Below are positions 16,578 through 18,443 of a DNA stretch of 18,443 nucleotides, piece after piece. The stretch comes from Halocafeteria seosinensis. Its lineage: Eukaryota > Sar > Bigyra > Bicosoecida. Numbering within the stretch: the first letter of the stretch is position 1; every line of letters starts with the position of its first letter. Position numbers and translations under genes: made by a program. Under the pieces are notes generated by a model. It was not told the DNA's origin and did no database searches. It worked only from the letters and a program-made list of their open reading frames with translations. The stretch covers positions 1-18,443 of the forward strand of contig LVLI01000488.1 in assembly GCA_001687465.1 (NCBI GenBank), read 5' to 3'.

Positions 16578-17427
16578 CGAGTCTCCCAAATGTACTACGA
16601 TATGTATACTGTTGGGAGGGATAAAAGAAGAAGAAAAAATCCGAGGCTCAATTCCAGCTGTTGAGACGCGAAGGGTTTTGCTGTGAATCGACTTCTCTTC
16701 TAGGAAGTTCTATCTTGCCAACGGACGCAAAAAGTGTCAAAGCTGTATTACGTCTTCGCAACTGTTGCTTACCATGAACAGTAGTCCATGTACGAGAATG
16801 CCTTTCTCCACCATGAGGCGTTAGGTCGCACCCTTATTTCGCGCAAGTTATTCGCCGAGTACGGGGAGCACTGCAAGCAATCCTACTGGACATGAGTCAC
16901 ATGGCTCGAATGGAGAGGTCTTGAGAAGGAAGTCAACAACGTGGGACGTTGCCACACGAGTGGGGCATGGTTTTGCTTGTATTCCGTAGCAAGGAAGTTA
17001 GGTCCGCAGCCCGCGGGGCGTAGCCTTTCTTCACAAAACTCTTCCAATGGGATAAATACAAATACACACCGAATTTTCCCCCAAGAGTTGTCCTATTGTC
17101 GTCATTCACTATCCATGTATATTGTGCAGAGAGTGGAACGCGAGCATCTACCTGTGCATTTTCTTTCATTGGGCTTTAAGTCTCTGTCTGCTACCTTTTC
17201 CATGCTGTGTGTGTGCATCCTCCTTCCATGTTGAATTAAGAGGCCGCCAAGGCGCCTTAGGCGAAATTCTAGACCGCAACCCGTTAAGGCTTCACTTAAA
17301 ATCCTTTATGAACATATGTGCAAGTTGTACCGAATAGCTTCGTATCGTTGTGCTCAAAATACTGTCGCATTGCAACATTTAATCAAATGATGTTTAAACC
17401 GATAGTATACACGTATGTACGTAATGT
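16578..17427. other. Gene-poor gap between convergent genes
   Basis: No convincing gene is visible in these 850 bp. A 78-codon frame on the minus strand (16933-17169, from an ATG) contains a protein-like phrase (LSAQYTWIVNDDNRTTLGGK) but has no conserved family features and no supporting splice sites. An interrupted inverted repeat centred on AAGGCGCCTT sits at 17245-17263. The spacer is far longer than the other convergent spacers in the window (72-161 bp), so it could hide an RNA gene or a decayed gene, but I saw no tRNA, snRNA or RNase P signature. Confidence 0.4.
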
Positions 17428-17565
17428 TTATTTTTGGCCTAATCGCCATACACCGACTGTGATCACTTGAGCAGGGTCAATCTCTTCTGACGCTGACGGC
17501 GTATAGACTAGTGTTACGGGGTCAGAGGCAGCATCAATATAGTCAGATTTCTTCGAGAATTTACC
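17428..17565 (-). pseudogene. Out-of-frame C-terminal tail of the ankyrin gene
   Basis: Directly after the apparent stop of the ankyrin gene, the +1 frame is open for 45 codons and ends at TAA (17428-17430). The translation is protein-like (SDYIDAASDPVTLVYTPSAS, then AQVITVGVWRLGQK). Removing one G from the GGG run at 17564-17566 would join it to the ankyrin frame without a gap. It is probably the real C-terminus, detached by a one-base insertion or a sequence error. A 57-nt intron starting at gtaaat in the same place is an alternative, but it would discard most of this tail and finish in nine unremarkable residues. Confidence 0.5.
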
Positions 17566-18381
17566 CGTTATTAGCCCTAGAGGTTAAATGTTCGCGAATA
17601 ATCGCAGCCGTCGGCTTTTGATTCTTCTCCGCCGCAGCCAAGGCTGTCTCCCCAAATTTATTCGCCAAGGTGGGGTCGGCTCCTCTTTCCAAAAGGAAAC
17701 GAGTAATTTCTGTGTGTCCTTCGTATGCAGCAATAATCAGAGCCGTATACTTACTCCTTTCAGCTTGCACGTTCACGTCAGCCCCAAATTCATCTACCAT
17801 CAAAGAGACACAATCCATGCGGCCATGTTTTGCGGCATGCATTAACGGTGTTAGACGCTGCAATGATCCACGTTATGACGAATCAGTTCGCCGTCCGCAA
17901 CTCAACAAGTCTACTTACTCGTTTGTCCCTTCCGCCTTTGTCGATCCACGTCTTCGAGTGAGAAATCCAGCTGCCGTCCCTGCACTCCTTGCCATGGCCC
18001 TTCAACACCTTCCGCAGAGCGTCCACATCTTCGTCACCGCGAAGGAGTAAGCCAATACTCTGAATCCATCCATCTACGTCATCTTCCGTTTGCTGCTCGA
18101 TACTCGAGCTTTCAGCTTCAACTATATTCTTGATATCATCAGAATTATTTTTGGTTGTTTTTATGTATACCCCTGAAAATGTCCAACACTGCCCTTGCTC
18201 CACGTGCAGCCTCATCCCCCACTCTGTGGCTATTTCTGTCACCGCCTTGCGCACACCCTGCGTGCCAACGAATTTGTTTCAACTCATATGGAGGTTGTAG
18301 CCAAACAAATTGACTAACCTTGGACACACCCCAGCCACCACCTACAATGTGGCAACGGTTGCGGTTCCAAACCTTGTCCAT
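17561..18381 (-). CDS. Ankyrin-repeat protein, 3 exons, possibly extending off the right edge
   Basis: In transcription order the exons are 18381-18319, 18257-17919 and 17857-17561, with two 61-nt introns, giving 232 residues from the ATG at 18381. The frame stays open for 20 further codons to the window edge (for example LEYSRLKNLLVLI), so the gene may start outside. The N-terminal 130 residues are of unknown type (AVTEIATEWGMRL, then an acidic Ser/Glu stretch). The C-terminal part has about three ankyrin repeats, visible as TPLMHAAKHGRMDCVSLMVD, TALIIAAYEGHTEITRFLLE and GETALAAAEKNQK; the helices and the GADP/GADV turns are well conserved. Such repeats bind other proteins, and the partner is unknown. 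The acceptor at 18258 was chosen over one 12 nt downstream (NAG spacing). The stop at 17561-17563 probably results from a one-base shift. Confidence 0.78.
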
Positions 18382-18443
18382 AATTAGCACCAGTAGATTC
18401 TTTAACCGAGAATATTCCAGATCACAATCAACGTATATTAACT

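Noticed and set aside
16885-16905. GGCTCGAATGG as a tRNA T-arm
   Set aside because: No matching acceptor stem, anticodon arm or D-arm could be fitted around it.
1-18443. CRISPR arrays, insertion sequences, rRNA or bacterial operons
   Set aside because: No regularly spaced repeats, terminal inverted repeats with a transposase, or rRNA motifs were seen, and the spliceosomal introns show the DNA is eukaryotic.

Overview
The window is nuclear DNA from a eukaryote with a compact, intron-rich genome. Seven of the eight confidently modelled genes (all but the sugar transporter and the PIN protein, with one further ambiguous at its start) are interrupted by short GT-AG introns. I could place 32 introns: most are 59-80 nt, with one of 91 nt and one of 184 nt, and donors such as gtaagt, gtacgt and gtatgt recur. 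All splice models were built by hand from reading-frame continuity and protein-family conservation. The organism cannot be named from this sequence. A unicellular alga or protist, or an early-diverging fungus, would fit. A calcyphosine-type EF-hand protein and PCH2/TRIP13 hint at, but do not prove, a flagellated and sexual lineage.

Layout, left to right. Bases 1-733 hold no gene I can support, only several inverted repeats. A charged coiled-coil protein (+, 734-1673) converges on a SLC35D-type nucleotide-sugar transporter (-, 1766-2764). A 602-bp divergent spacer leads to a nuclear protein with an SRI-like domain (RNA polymerase II CTD binding) and an RS-rich region (+, 3367-5298). This converges on a FAM120/Asteroid-like PIN/XPG-fold protein with a C-terminal RGG tail (-, 5371-7377). 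A second divergent spacer of about 500 bp leads to the AAA+ ATPase PCH2/TRIP13 in ten exons (+, 7881-10054), which converges on a six-exon calcyphosine-like EF-hand protein (-, 10216-11491).

The ribosome-rescue GTPase HBS1 in eleven exons (-, 11949-14552) follows. It is head-to-head, about 70 bp apart, with a decayed coding-like stretch that weakly resembles NOP53 (+, 14623-15175). Next are two low-confidence small membrane-protein ORFs that overlap tail to tail (15391-15779), then mitochondrial inner-membrane protease subunit 1 (+, 15959-16577). A gap of about 850 bp without a convincing gene precedes an ankyrin-repeat protein (-, 17561-18381, possibly running off the right edge). Its reading frame seems broken by one base near its 3' end.

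The genes do not form a pathway. They are housekeeping functions (sugar transport, co-transcriptional RNA processing, meiotic/spindle-checkpoint HORMA remodelling, calcium sensing, ribosome rescue, mitochondrial protein maturation) packed in alternating orientation with very short convergent spacers (72, 92 and 161 bp). I found no CRISPR array, mobile element, tRNA or rRNA, and no convincing new multi-gene system. The most unusual items are the SRI-plus-RS protein with an insertion inside its SRI domain, the degenerate PIN-fold protein, the palindrome abutting the PCH2 start codon, and the two disrupted loci (14623-15175 and 17428-17566).
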